Positions 44,325 to 54,096 of a stretch of 64,000 bases of DNA are shown here, in pieces. Every line of letters starts with the position of its first letter. Position 1 is the stretch's first letter. Source of the DNA: Dysgonomonas sp. 520 (GTDB lineage: Bacteria; Bacteroidota; Bacteroidia; Bacteroidales; Dysgonomonadaceae); contig NZ_QVMP01000002.1 in NCBI RefSeq assembly GCF_010501095.1, positions 49,280 to 113,279 on the forward strand, written 5' to 3'. The position numbers and the translations under genes are program-made. Below the pieces are notes generated by a model. The model did no database searches, was not told the DNA's origin, and worked only from the letters and a program-made list of their open reading frames with translations.

Positions 44325-45368
44325 TTATCGCCTTCTGTTTCTCATACTTTTGGCAGGAGCACTGGAACTTTTAGCCTTTTCAGCTTTCGGTGTGCTTTCC
44401 TTCTTTTTTTCTCCACGTTTTGCACTGGTGGAGGTACTTTCTTTTTTTTCTGCTTTTTTCACCGTTTTTGCATCGGCAAGCTGAGGTACAGTGTCATTCA
44501 CAGCCCACAGTTTTTTATTGAAGTCGACAAGCTGGTTTTCAATCTTGCGTTGCTCTCTTTTCATTAACGAATCTGTTGGGCAATACTGAGCAAGTGTTTG
44601 ATTACGCATGTTGGTGGTTTTGTATATTTCACCGTCGTAGCTGCGTTTGCGGAAATAGTCGTCTATCGTTTGATTCTGTGCATTGTTAAGGTTCGATGTC
44701 ATGATTGGCATACGTTGCGCATAAGGGCGTATATTCTCGTATGGGAGCCAAAACAGAGGGTAACGTGTGGTGTCTACCCCAAAGTCGTCCTGACGGAACA
44801 ATATAGGGCAAATAGCTAGTATTTTGGTGTCTACAACCGAACTCGATTTATCAAAATACCATGCTTCTTTCACATAATATCCCAAAACCTCATTGCTTGG
44901 AATGTCAAAATCTTCTACAACGAATTTTCCGTTTTCTTCTTTATACAAGATGCCTTGATTGTCAAGAAAGTCTTTCATCTTCAGTTTGTATGCTTCGGTG
45001 AAGACTTCCCGTCCGTCGGGGAGATATTCAAACGCCTCTATTTCTCCGTTAGCCAAGAGCTTGAATGCCATAGTGAAGAGGTTCATCCTGTCGCCTATGG
45101 GCATTTCGGGGAAATATAACGCTGCGTTTTTCTCCTTATTCATATCCACATAGCGGTATATCTCGCGCAGCCACGGAGCGTCGCCAATCTCTTGTTTCTG
45201 GTCGGCGTTCATGTTCTCGGCTCTGACCGTCAACTGAGGGATCGACTTATCTTGTTGTTGCGCTTGCCTCCTGTTTATCCTGTCTCTCACAGATTCCTGT
45301 GAAGATAGGCTTGCAGTGAAAGCAAATCCGCAAAATGTGATCAATGCTATCGAAAATAATCTTTTCAT
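44325..45368 (-). CDS. gldN: type IX secretion protein GldN/PorN
   Basis: 347 aa. Signal peptide MKRLFSIALITFCGFAFTAS. The GldN domain covers about residues 60-265: DAPWLREIYRYVDMNKEKNA, YFPEMPIGDRMNLFTMAFKL, VLGYYVKEAWYFDKSSSVVD, LAICPILFRQDDFGV, YPLFWLPYENIRPY. GldN forms rings with GldK in the periplasm and links them to GldM. The last ~60 residues are a Lys/Ser/Ala-rich tail (KKESTSTSAKRGEKKKESTP) that is not part of the domain. Last gene of porP-gldK-gldL-gldM-gldN. Confidence 0.95.
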   Translation of the reverse strand: MKRLFSIALITFCGFAFTASLSSQESVRDRINRRQAQQQDKSIPQLTVRAENMNADQKQEIGDAPWLREIYRYVDMNKEKNAALYFPEMPIGDRMNLFTMAFKLLANGEIEAFEYLPDGREVFTEAYKLKMKDFLDNQGILYKEENGKFVVEDFDIPSNEVLGYYVKEAWYFDKSSSVVDTKILAICPILFRQDDFGVDTTRYPLFWLPYENIRPYAQRMPIMTSNLNNAQNQTIDDYFRKRSYDGEIYKTTNMRNQTLAQYCPTDSLMKREQRKIENQLVDFNKKLWAVNDTVPQLADAKTVKKAEKKESTSTSAKRGEKKKESTPKAEKAKSSSAPAKSMRNRRR

Positions 45369-45417
45369 TGTGCTCTTATATTAAATTCTTTTTGATAAGA
45401 ATATATATTGTTTCTTT

Positions 45418-46986
45418 TTAGTTTACTCTGACCTCTATTGCCGCAACATCGTTACGCTGAATTCCGTCCGGACCGATTGCCTTCACATCCGAGATAAAGA
45501 ACGACCTGCCTCGCTGCAAACGCCTGATCTGTTCTTTCTGACGATCCGAGAAGTTTGCCCCGTCCGAAACCTCACGTATACCATTTCCCATATTATCAAA
45601 AAATACGATGGTGAAGCCTGTTACTGTGAATGGTATATTCAGTATACCGTCATCCACTCCCGCTTTTATTCCGGGAACGGAAAGCACATCGGCTTTGTTT
45701 ATTCGTCCTCCCTTAAACATTTTAGGGTTTCCGTCCTTGTCTGCATATTCTATATATGGAGTAGGGTCGGGCAACGCTCGAACCTTGAATGTATGTTTGG
45801 CTACCTCCATACGTTTGCCATTCATTTCGGCAGTTACGGAAACAATCATGTCTTGCCCTACTTTCGACGGACGTGCGTTCCATGATTTGTTTGTTGCTGT
45901 CACTGTTCCGTTTCCATTTGCTACGGATGCTTGTATCTTATCGCTCGTAACACCCGGAACGGAGATACTCAGTTCGTTGTTTATTCCCGCATAGAGTACA
46001 TTCATACGCATGGATGCAACTGTTGCCATTGGCTCAATAACGGAATAGGTAGAACTAAACGGAATTTTCAAAGGATCTTTCCCTGCTCTTTCCCACTCTA
46101 TGTGCCCTGCGAATGTTTTATTTGTTCCTGCCGCCCCTGCTCCGATCTGAAATTTTCCTTGATTGGATTCGGGAAGTATCGTATTTCCAATATATATCTT
46201 AGGACGTTTTGTCGTATCAACTGCCGCAAGAAGGATTTCTCCTTCGTAGCTGCTACCTTGCATCACGATCATTGATCTGGGTATAACTGCAGCAGTCAGG
46301 CTATTAACACGATAATCGTCTCCTCCGATGTTTGACCACAGGTCATTTAATACTTCACCTTGTACGGCACGGATATCACTCTGAATGCGTGTGAGAAGCG
46401 TTATGGCTGCTGCCGTTGGCATCTGGTCGAACATAGACTGTTCCCAGTTCATGTTGTTTTCCTTCGCTTTCTTGGATGGTTCCGTGTTTAGTCTTTCTAT
46501 TATAGATGTTCTTAGTTTCGAGTCGCTTACGAGTTTTCCCGCATTTTCCCGATATGTAATTAATGCTTCTTTCAGTTTTGTTCCACGTTGATCTTTGCTC
46601 AACATGATCTGATAAGCTGCATCAACGCTTTCTTTGTTGTCTATATTGCGGACATCCCCGTCCACACCGTCAGCATATTTTACTATTTTTTCTTTCAGGT
46701 CTTGAATGCGGCTGAAAAGCGAATCCGATTCTTTAGCGAATTGATTTGCCGAATTATACCACATCATAGCCTTTACGGGGTTTTGCTGGTACGATTCTTC
46801 CAGTTTTCCGAGAATCAGGTTGTTTTGGTTCTCGGTGCTGGATATAGTTTGTTGAAGTCCGTTTTCCACCAATTCAAAGCCTTCAAGCACTTCCGACGAA
46901 ACGTTGAGTGCCATCATAGCGATGAAAATCAGATACATCAGATTTATCATCTTCTGTCTTGGTGAATTTGGAGAGTTTGCTGCCAT
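45418..46986 (-). CDS. gldM: type IX secretion motor protein GldM/PorM
   Basis: 522 aa, the usual length. A single N-terminal membrane helix (MINLMYLIFIAMMALNVSSE) follows a short basic cytosolic start (NSPRQKM); SSEVLEGFELVENGL carries the helix end that contacts GldL. The rest is the elongated periplasmic part with a helical D1 (ESYQQNPVKAMMWYNSANQF) and beta-rich D2-D4 (SYEGEILLAAVDTTKRPKIY; GRINKADVLSVPGIKAGVDD; GFTIVFFDNMGNGIREVSDG). It transmits proton-driven rotation from GldL to the GldKN ring. 31 bp after gldL. Confidence 0.96.
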   Translation of the reverse strand: MAANSPNSPRQKMINLMYLIFIAMMALNVSSEVLEGFELVENGLQQTISSTENQNNLILGKLEESYQQNPVKAMMWYNSANQFAKESDSLFSRIQDLKEKIVKYADGVDGDVRNIDNKESVDAAYQIMLSKDQRGTKLKEALITYRENAGKLVSDSKLRTSIIERLNTEPSKKAKENNMNWEQSMFDQMPTAAAITLLTRIQSDIRAVQGEVLNDLWSNIGGDDYRVNSLTAAVIPRSMIVMQGSSYEGEILLAAVDTTKRPKIYIGNTILPESNQGKFQIGAGAAGTNKTFAGHIEWERAGKDPLKIPFSSTYSVIEPMATVASMRMNVLYAGINNELSISVPGVTSDKIQASVANGNGTVTATNKSWNARPSKVGQDMIVSVTAEMNGKRMEVAKHTFKVRALPDPTPYIEYADKDGNPKMFKGGRINKADVLSVPGIKAGVDDGILNIPFTVTGFTIVFFDNMGNGIREVSDGANFSDRQKEQIRRLQRGRSFFISDVKAIGPDGIQRNDVAAIEVRVN

Positions 46987-47017
46987 TTATTTATGTTTGG
47001 TTATAGCCTATTCTTTC

Positions 47018-48073
47018 TTACTTATTTTCAGTATTGCTTTCTTGTGGAGGTATATTGCCCGGATTGTTAAATCCGCCTCCCATGCCCATGTTCATGTTGG
47101 TGGTCATGGCTTGAAGCATACGGGCATATACTCGGTTCAGTTCGGCAAGTTGTACAGCCATTTTTTCTGTCTCATTCTTGAATATCGAACTGTCGACAAG
47201 TGAACCTGCATACAGATTCTTGATTCTGTCCAGACCTGCATTTATCTGCTCGATAGTGCTTATCTGTCCGCTTACGCCTTTCAACTGAATTTCGTATATC
47301 GTGTTCAATCCTGCAATATTACGGTTCAGGTTTTGCATTTGGTCTACGTAAGCCTGTGTATTTATGCCGATGCTATCGGGATTGTCGGTTACGGTCTTAA
47401 ATGAATTGAGCAATGTATCCGATACCTTGGTCAGTGATTCGGTCACTTCTGCAAATTTTTCCATATTTGCAGTCATTTTGTTCAACTGATCCGCATATTT
47501 TTCGGATGCTTCCATCACTTCTGCTGCTTCTGTCGGGTCGATAGGACCTCCCAGATTAATGCTTCCACCAGTTGCAGAACCTCCTTCGGATACTGTGCTT
47601 TCAGCACCACTGCTTGCGCCTGTGCTTCCCGAACCTGAACCCCCAACAATGATTGTGGTTGATCCGCCTCCGGCGTTGGCGGCACCTCCACGCGACGAGG
47701 GTTTTGATGTATGCATAATTGCAGGGCCTGTGCGTTCTTCGCCGGCAGCAGCAATTGCAGCTTCTATCTCCCGTTCTTCTTCAGTCAAAGGTTCTTCGCC
47801 CTCTTTTTTCTTGTTCAATCCCGGAAATATGCGATCCCACTTGTATTCACGGGCAGGAAGGTCGAACGCCGAGATAAAGAAAATAATGGCTTCCACAACC
47901 ATACCCACAACCAGAATCTCTGTTCCGTATTTCCAGTGGTTGATTTTGAAAAGAGCACCAATGATAACGATAGACGCACCCCAGCTATAGAAAAAGTTGA
48001 AGTAGCGTTTTCCTTTTTCACTCGCCATGAATTTTTCGAACGAGTTTTTATATCTTCTATATTTTTTGCCCAT
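47018..48073 (-). CDS. gldL: type IX secretion motor protein GldL/PorL
   Basis: 351 aa. Two N-terminal membrane helices (FYSWGASIVIIGALFKINHW and TEILVVGMVVEAIIFFISAF); the Glu in VVEAII is the family's conserved membrane acid thought to take part in proton flow, and KINHW is the conserved loop. The cytosolic part begins with PAREYKWDRIFPGL, then a long Gly/Ser/Thr-rich linker (about residues 125-175: GGAANAGGGSTTIIVGGSGS), then a helical coiled region. It is longer than Flavobacterium GldL, mostly because of this linker. With GldM it makes the motor. Confidence 0.95.
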   Translation of the reverse strand: MGKKYRRYKNSFEKFMASEKGKRYFNFFYSWGASIVIIGALFKINHWKYGTEILVVGMVVEAIIFFISAFDLPAREYKWDRIFPGLNKKKEGEEPLTEEEREIEAAIAAAGEERTGPAIMHTSKPSSRGGAANAGGGSTTIIVGGSGSGSTGASSGAESTVSEGGSATGGSINLGGPIDPTEAAEVMEASEKYADQLNKMTANMEKFAEVTESLTKVSDTLLNSFKTVTDNPDSIGINTQAYVDQMQNLNRNIAGLNTIYEIQLKGVSGQISTIEQINAGLDRIKNLYAGSLVDSSIFKNETEKMAVQLAELNRVYARMLQAMTTNMNMGMGGGFNNPGNIPPQESNTENK

Positions 48074-48103
48074 AATTGTAAGCTTTTCTATATTCTGTTT
48101 TTC

Positions 48104-49525
48104 TTATTTTTTTGCTTTTGAAAATCCGATTTGTGATCTCACACACCTGAATCCGATGTAAGAGCGTGGTTGATTCTGAAACTCCGAATCACGCATATCG
48201 CCCCGGATGAATGTGCCGACATCTTTCCACGAACCGCCTTTCACTACTTTTTTCTTGATAGAATAGGGGTCTTCTTTAGCTGCATTGTAGCTATATTGCG
48301 GGTTGAGGTCGTCCATGTTCAGCGCTCCTGCCTCTGTGTATGTTGTTGAAGTCCATTCGGCTACGTTACCTGCCATGTCATACAATCCAAACCGGTTGGG
48401 CGAATAGCTGGCAACCCTTGCCGTAACAAGGTTTCCGTCTTTGGTGTAGTTTCCTTCACCCGGTTTAAAGTTAGCCATGAAACAATCGTTTTGTGTTGTC
48501 GAGTTTGAGTCCCACGGATATTTGTTCTCTGTTTTTCCGTTACGGGCGGCATATTCCCATTCTCCTTCCGTTGGCAGGCGGTATGGTTCTATGTCTCTCG
48601 AATTTGGTCCCATGCCCATACGATAGAACATTGTTCTCCATTCCGAAAATGCTGTTGCCTGTTCCCATGTTACACCCACTACCGGATAGTCGTTATATCC
48701 CGGATGTGAGAAATACAATCTCATGTAAGGCTCATTGTACGAATTGTTAAAGTCGTTCACCCAGACTGTGGTATCCGGATATACGTTGATGATTTTTGTA
48801 TTCAGAAAATCATATAATGAACTCAGTGGACGGGTGATTGTCTGGTTCACGATCGCCCCCTCTTCGGTGTAGTAGGCTGTATCTTTCGATATCATTACTA
48901 TGGCGTTGGGGTCGATAACAATATCTGTGTTCAGTATGCGCTCGTTGGGGTTCAGCCTGTTTCTTCTTTTGGCAGCCTCGGTGTGATCGAACCATTCGTA
49001 TTTGAAGTTCATCTGAGCATGGTCTACGCCAACCTCGCCCGTAATGGGGTTTGTGAACATGGTACTGTTTATGGCACGTTCTTCGTCTTCTGTGGCACGT
49101 TTCCACGGAATTGCTTTTCGCCAGTTGAGATAAGGCTTTATGGGTTCGCCATAGCGGTCTTCCGTTATTTTGAATGTCTCATCGTTACCATAGTTCGGAT
49201 CGGCCAAGCGTTCGCGGATGATGGAGTCACGTACCCAATATACGAATTGACGATATTCAGAATTTGTAATTTCCGTGTCGTCCATCCAGAAAGCGTCAAC
49301 GGAAACTCCTTTTGCATTGGCTTCTATTCCCCACAAGGAGTCGACCTCCGAAGGTCCCATTGCATAAGAGCCGCGCGATACAAGTACCATTCCGTAAGGA
49401 CTTGGTTCTGCCCATCCGCTTCCACCCATTCCCATCAATTCGCCACCGGTGGTGCTTCCTGATGGTCTACCACACGAAGAAAGCAGGATAACAGACCCGA
49501 ATATTGCAATAAATATTTTTTTCAT
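48104..49525 (-). CDS. gldK: type IX secretion lipoprotein GldK/PorK
   Basis: 473 aa. Lipoprotein signal MKKIFIAIFGSVILLSSCGR. The body is a formylglycine-generating-enzyme-like (sulfatase-modifying factor) fold: VLVSRGSYAMGPSEVDSLWG, VDAFWMDDTEITNSEYRQFV, VVGVTWEQATAFSEWRT, YRLPTEGEWEYAARNG, GLYDMAGNVAEWTSTTYTEA, KVVKGGSWKDVGTFI and SYIGFRCVR. It lacks enzymatic evidence and serves as the outer-membrane-anchored ring subunit with GldN. Second gene of the operon after porP. Confidence 0.96.
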   Translation of the reverse strand: MKKIFIAIFGSVILLSSCGRPSGSTTGGELMGMGGSGWAEPSPYGMVLVSRGSYAMGPSEVDSLWGIEANAKGVSVDAFWMDDTEITNSEYRQFVYWVRDSIIRERLADPNYGNDETFKITEDRYGEPIKPYLNWRKAIPWKRATEDEERAINSTMFTNPITGEVGVDHAQMNFKYEWFDHTEAAKRRNRLNPNERILNTDIVIDPNAIVMISKDTAYYTEEGAIVNQTITRPLSSLYDFLNTKIINVYPDTTVWVNDFNNSYNEPYMRLYFSHPGYNDYPVVGVTWEQATAFSEWRTMFYRMGMGPNSRDIEPYRLPTEGEWEYAARNGKTENKYPWDSNSTTQNDCFMANFKPGEGNYTKDGNLVTARVASYSPNRFGLYDMAGNVAEWTSTTYTEAGALNMDDLNPQYSYNAAKEDPYSIKKKVVKGGSWKDVGTFIRGDMRDSEFQNQPRSYIGFRCVRSQIGFSKAKK

Positions 49526-49603
49526 ATTCTAATTTCTAAGCATGAGAGACGTGCTCTCTTCTTTTTATTATATATTTATTCTCTTTTTTTTTATTCTCAA
49601 GTA

Positions 49604-50554
49604 TTACAAAACCCGCACGCTTTTGCGCCTGTTTTTCTTTGGCTTATCCAAATTCAGGGGCATGGCATAACGCACAAAAAACTCGTGTGTACCTTTACTC
49701 ACTGTTGATATTGCCGATGTGCTCAGGTCGTAAGCATAGCCAACATCAAAGTTTCGGAACGTAACACCAAGCAAAAATATAAAACCATCGTCTTTCCGCC
49801 AAGATATTCCTCCATTAAACATCTTGTTATATACTGCCCGTGCGGTGACGTCTATTTGTGTAGCCACCAAATCTGACTTTACCAGAAATGACGGTTGTAA
49901 TTCTATTAACGGATTCCTCAGTTTTATATTGTATCCACCTGTCAAATAAAATGTTCGTGGAATGTATGCCGAACGGGTTTTGTCTAGTGTTATGTTTGGT
50001 TCCATTACGTGTGTTGCCGAAAATCCCACATAGTAGTTGGGTGCTATCCACGAAACTCCCAGTCCCATGTCGAACGCCGACGAGTTGTCTGCGTCGCTTC
50101 CCGGAATGCCTTCGTCGCCCTTGTCGTGATCGTTGCTATCGGGTATTTCTATCCCTGCCGCATCGAACGATATATTTGCGATACCCAGTTGTATACCCAC
50201 ATTCAACAGGTTTTTCTTGAATTTCTTTTTATAGACGTATTGCCCTGACATTGTAGTATTCTTGAAAAGTCCCTTCGATTCGGTAACAACCAACGCCCCA
50301 ACTCCGTGTTTCCGATCTAAGAAGTTGAAGGGCATATCTGCGGATATGATCGTTGCTTTAGGTGCATTGTCTATACCAACCCATTGTTGGCGATGTAGTC
50401 CTCCCACATGCAAACTGTCTATTTCTCCTGCAAAGGATGGGTTATAGTAAGTTTTTATCCTCCAATACTGGCTTATTTGTGTATCCCATTGCGCATGCAC
50501 TTCGGCAAAGCACATGCAAACAGAGAAAAGGAGGATAAGGGTTCTTAACTGCAT
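49604..50554 (-). CDS. porP: type IX secretion outer-membrane protein PorP/SprF
   Basis: 316 aa from the Met that gives the signal MQLRTLILLFSVCMCFAEVH. PorP/SprF-family beta-barrel: QYWRIKTYYNPSFAGEIDSL (the YYNPAxAG signature), GLHRQQWVGIDNAPKATIIS, FNFLDRKHGVGALVV, KNLLNVGIQLGIANISFDAA, and the late FDVGYAYDLSTSAI with HEFFVRYAMPL. It associates with the T9SS trans-envelope complex and links it to surface proteins. First gene of the cluster, 78 bp before gldK. No -7 box could be assigned with confidence. Confidence 0.94.
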   Translation of the reverse strand: MQLRTLILLFSVCMCFAEVHAQWDTQISQYWRIKTYYNPSFAGEIDSLHVGGLHRQQWVGIDNAPKATIISADMPFNFLDRKHGVGALVVTESKGLFKNTTMSGQYVYKKKFKKNLLNVGIQLGIANISFDAAGIEIPDSNDHDKGDEGIPGSDADNSSAFDMGLGVSWIAPNYYVGFSATHVMEPNITLDKTRSAYIPRTFYLTGGYNIKLRNPLIELQPSFLVKSDLVATQIDVTARAVYNKMFNGGISWRKDDGFIFLLGVTFRNFDVGYAYDLSTSAISTVSKGTHEFFVRYAMPLNLDKPKKNRRKSVRVL

Positions 50555-50715
50555 CAAGTATATCGTATATTGCTTAAAAGTCAATCAGACGGTAAAATTA
50601 GCATTAAATTATTAATTATTAACTTGAAATAGCAAGATATATTGTGCAGACAGTTGGAAATTTGAGAAAACCTGATGTCCTGATCGGTTTTGCCTTTGTT
50701 TGTTTTTATTTCGAT

Positions 50716-51519
50716 TTAATTTTTAAGTCCTTGAGATCTTTTCAGTATAACTCTCATCGAACCGATTTTCAAACTGCTTTCTATTCTGATAGGAATACGG
50801 TTGCTATCGGCCGAAAGGTATATCTTCATGGCTTCTTTCTTGTTCTGGAAAGCATCGTCGCTCGTGACAAGCGATAGCTTGTAGCAACTGTATTTTTTGC
50901 CATCGTTTGCCTTTATGGTTTCTGTGCCCTGAAGCACGATATCCATATTTTGCCGTTTTTTGCCGGATATGAAGCTGATGCGTGTTCTGTTGCCGTTTTT
51001 CATTGCCGGATAGTTCAAAGCACGGGCAAAGGAAACCACACTTACAAAGTCGTATGTGCATTGATTGGTGTTGATTGTTTCCGTATATCTATGTTTGCCG
51101 TTTTTTGTACGGGTAGTGGATATGCTGACAGCGTTGTTAGCATAAGTGTAGTTTATTCTTTCAACGTTATAATCGCCATCTTCATGTGCATACTTGAAGA
51201 ATGCCAATGGAGCCAATCCTGTATTGACAAAAGCCTTGAGCGTATCGTCGACCGAAAACGCAGCGTCTACAACACCTGTCGATTTTGTCAGCATATCTAT
51301 CCTGTATGCCGATTGCCCGTTGTAGGTGGTGCTGGTGGTTCTCAGCGAAGCGTTGCCCGCTTTGGTATTTATCAATCCGTATTTGAAATACAAATCGTAT
51401 TGCAAAAATTCACCGCCTTGAAAGGCACTGTTGGGCAATGTGCATTGTGCCAGTGATGGTATGGCAAATATTGACAATAGTCCGAGCGAAATAGCTATTT
51501 TTTTAATGGATTGTATCAT
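50716..51519 (-). CDS. DUF3108 secreted protein
   Basis: 267 aa. Signal peptide MIQSIKKIAISLGLLSIFAI. The DUF3108 domain fills the mature chain: FQGGEFLQYDLYFKYGLINT, KAGNASLRTTSTTYNGQSAY, SVDDTLKAFVNTGLAPLAFF, and TIKANDGKKYSCYKLSLVTS with a final RIPIRIESSLKIGSMRV. The domain is thought to be an outer-membrane/periplasmic beta-structure of unknown role. Downstream of the Ig-like lipoprotein gene on the same strand but separated by a 387-bp repeat. Upstream of porP, with 161 bp between. Confidence 0.88.
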   Translation of the reverse strand: MIQSIKKIAISLGLLSIFAIPSLAQCTLPNSAFQGGEFLQYDLYFKYGLINTKAGNASLRTTSTTYNGQSAYRIDMLTKSTGVVDAAFSVDDTLKAFVNTGLAPLAFFKYAHEDGDYNVERINYTYANNAVSISTTRTKNGKHRYTETINTNQCTYDFVSVVSFARALNYPAMKNGNRTRISFISGKKRQNMDIVLQGTETIKANDGKKYSCYKLSLVTSDDAFQNKKEAMKIYLSADSNRIPIRIESSLKIGSMRVILKRSQGLKN

Positions 51520-51539
51520 AGCGTAAAAATGAATTTTAA

Positions 51540-51926
51540 TTAGTAATGCGAATCCGTATTTGAAAAATATTTTTTTAAAAAATTAAGAAAACCGCAAAGA
51601 TATAAAGATCGCAAAGTTTTTCGATCTGTCATTGAGTCGCCTTCGCTCCTCGAACGCTGTTTCTGAACGGAGTGAAGGATCTGTTTTTTTAGATGCTTCG
51701 CGTTGCTCAGCATGACAAACATTTCGGGCAGAGCAGAGCCCTGCCCCTACAAACGCCCCCTCGTCGCATGGGATTTGCAATCCCATGCTTGGCTACTCTC
51801 CGGATTTTATATCCGAAAAATAATAACTCCGGGGTTACAAACCCCAGAGAACAAAGAAATGATTTGTATAATATTAAAGAACGTTTTTTTTGTTATAATA
51901 AAACCAACTACTGATTGGTATTAGTA
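51540..51926. repeat. TIR-bounded composite intergenic repeat, copy C
   Basis: The left end reads TTAGTAATGCGAATCCGTAT, the right end on the other strand TTACTAATACCAATCAGTAG, an imperfect inverted pair. The interior has a TCATTGAGTCGCC...GAAGGATCT arm, GATGCTTCGCGTTGCTCAGC/ATGAC, and the 91-bp module 51762-51852 that is nearly the same as 16871-16962. The stop codon of the Ig-like gene (51921-51923) lies in the right end. Confidence 0.75.
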
Positions 51927-53870
51927 ACTACCGCCTCTCGAGCGGTTTTCTTGTTGACGCTGTTGTTCTTCGTCCCGTTTTCTTTTCTTATTGTTTTTTT
52001 CATCTTGCTTTTCAAGCTGTTCCCGTTTTGTTTCTTTTTTCACGGGTTTATTTTTTGTTATATCCAGAGGCTTCTGCTTATCTAAAGATATGGCTGTAAT
52101 GTCCCAATCTTCTTCCGACTCCCAATTTGCCCTGATTTCTACATACTTATCGAAATAATAAACCATTTCGGGTTGTTTTAGTTCATCATAGTCTCCGGTA
52201 TCCCAAACACCGTTGTTGTTACTGTCGAGAACAATGCGTGCATAATATTTCCCCGGTTTCAGGTTAGAAAACATAACCTTATCATTTATGACTGTTTCTT
52301 TCCAAAAAGGTTTATCGGATGAGTCCAGAATTTCGACGAAAGCATGCTGTCCCTTCTCCAATCCGGAAAGAAACAATTGGAGACTGCCATACTCATCAAG
52401 TTTCCTTACCGAAAACTTGCTGTCTATTTTGTCTGTCCATCTTCCATAGTATGAGTTGAATATCGCCGAATCGGCTTGTATGGCGTATTGCTTGCCCGGC
52501 TCTATTTTGAAATCGAGAATATATTTTCGAGGGTTTAAAGAATCCGTTTCTATTTCGTACGGCATATCCGTATAAAGCGTATCGACAAGTATTTGCAGTT
52601 TGAGTTTGTCTTTCGAGAAATCGAGTAAAGGTTCTTCAAATTCGAAATATAGTTTGTCGTATACCTCAAGTGACTGTGTGGCATTGGTAACGACTTTAAG
52701 AAAGTTTACAGGTTCGTCTTTATCCTTTTTCTTGTCGTCCTTTTTTTCAGGCTTTCTGTTTCGGTTGATAAAGTTGCAAGTATCAGTCACTTCTACTGCC
52801 CGGTTTAAAGAATCTGTTTTCAGATATGTCATTTCGAAAGTCAGGGTGTCGATGGATGCTATCGACTTGTCGACGATCCAATAGGTCAGAGAGTCGTTTT
52901 CGACAGTCTTTTCCAATAAAGCCCATTCAGCAGAGGATGGCGTGAAATTGAGAGGCTCCAATTTGGGCATTTGTGTTGGAGAACCGAAATATACTTTCAA
53001 GGCATTGTCATTCGGTCTTTCGTGTTTCAGCAGATATTGCCGCTTAAAGTCCGAAGTAAAAGACCTGAGGATTATATCATCGGGCAAAAACCGTGTATAT
53101 TGACTGGTTATGACAGTATCTAACGTCAATCCATCTTCAAGGAAGATAGAGTCTACCCTTGTGGCTTCTGTGGTCGATGGCTTGATGGTGGTGTCGAAAA
53201 ATGCAATTGCTTCGGCGGGGTCATCGTATTTGTAGTCCCGGTTTATATCGTTCAGGGCATACAAGCGATACTCGCCTTCGGCAATCCCTTTGATCGAAAA
53301 CAGACCGTTTTCATTGGTGCGTGATATACGCAGAAAAGGCTCTGTTACGAAAGCCGAATCGGCAAGGTTGGAATGTAATCCTACATACACTCCCGGCATG
53401 GGTTCCAGATTGTCTGCCGATAAAACTTTACCTGAGATAATGAGCGAGTCTATCTGATTTCCCGTTGAAAAAGAAAGGGAAAAATTCTCCAATGCGTTTT
53501 TCTCGTTGTAGTCCATTATGGCGTCGGTGAAGTCGATTGTGTATGTGGTGTTGGCCACAAGAGTATCCTTCAGCTCGACCGTCACCTTTTTACTTATGGC
53601 CTGAATAACGGGCAACGTTTTCTGGGGAGGTGTTATAATAACTTTCTCCTCCGGTTTTTCCAACTGTACCAATTCGTCGAAAACGATCTCTATCTTATTC
53701 GTTTTCACATTTATCTCATTAAACCCCGGTGTGCTTTTCATCACCTTGGGAGGATCAAGATCGTATTCGCCTCCCGATGGAGTGCCGATACTAGCACAAG
53801 CCGTGATAATGCAGAAAACAGCAAAAAAGAATAAGGTCTTGAGGTTTGGGTTAGAGATCGGACTGGTCAT
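51921..53870 (-). CDS. Ig-like (Big_5-type) domain lipoprotein
   Basis: 649 aa. Lipoprotein signal with Cys after FFFAVFCIITA. The mature N-terminus is GTPSGGEYDLDPPKVMKSTP followed by an Ig-like domain (INVKTNKIEIVFDELVQLEK; ANTTYTIDFTDAIMDYNEKN; NFSLSFSTG), the Big_5 pattern. A carboxypeptidase-like unit (GKVLSADNLEPMPGVYVGLH; GLFSIKGIAEGEYRLYALND) and beta-rich parts follow. The C-terminal ~40 residues are Lys/Glu/Gln-rich and end RGGSY. Conserved in Bacteroidales; role unknown. Stop codon inside a repeat end. Confidence 0.82.
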   Translation of the reverse strand: MTSPISNPNLKTLFFFAVFCIITACASIGTPSGGEYDLDPPKVMKSTPGFNEINVKTNKIEIVFDELVQLEKPEEKVIITPPQKTLPVIQAISKKVTVELKDTLVANTTYTIDFTDAIMDYNEKNALENFSLSFSTGNQIDSLIISGKVLSADNLEPMPGVYVGLHSNLADSAFVTEPFLRISRTNENGLFSIKGIAEGEYRLYALNDINRDYKYDDPAEAIAFFDTTIKPSTTEATRVDSIFLEDGLTLDTVITSQYTRFLPDDIILRSFTSDFKRQYLLKHERPNDNALKVYFGSPTQMPKLEPLNFTPSSAEWALLEKTVENDSLTYWIVDKSIASIDTLTFEMTYLKTDSLNRAVEVTDTCNFINRNRKPEKKDDKKKDKDEPVNFLKVVTNATQSLEVYDKLYFEFEEPLLDFSKDKLKLQILVDTLYTDMPYEIETDSLNPRKYILDFKIEPGKQYAIQADSAIFNSYYGRWTDKIDSKFSVRKLDEYGSLQLFLSGLEKGQHAFVEILDSSDKPFWKETVINDKVMFSNLKPGKYYARIVLDSNNNGVWDTGDYDELKQPEMVYYFDKYVEIRANWESEEDWDITAISLDKQKPLDITKNKPVKKETKREQLEKQDEKNNKKRKRDEEQQRQQENRSRGGSY

Positions 53871-54096
53871 GAGTTTATATTAAATTCTTTTAGTTACAAG
53901 TGGACGAGATACATGGTACGGGTTATTTATGCTAACCTTGCACAATGTTAAACGACAAAAATACAATGTTTTTTATAGACAAGGTCCGATTGCATCCTTT
54001 AAAATAACTTAAGAGGATAGAAAAAACTATTGATTAACTCGTAGTGCATTTAGAAAATGAAAGATAACTAACTGAAACATAATGCATATTTACATT

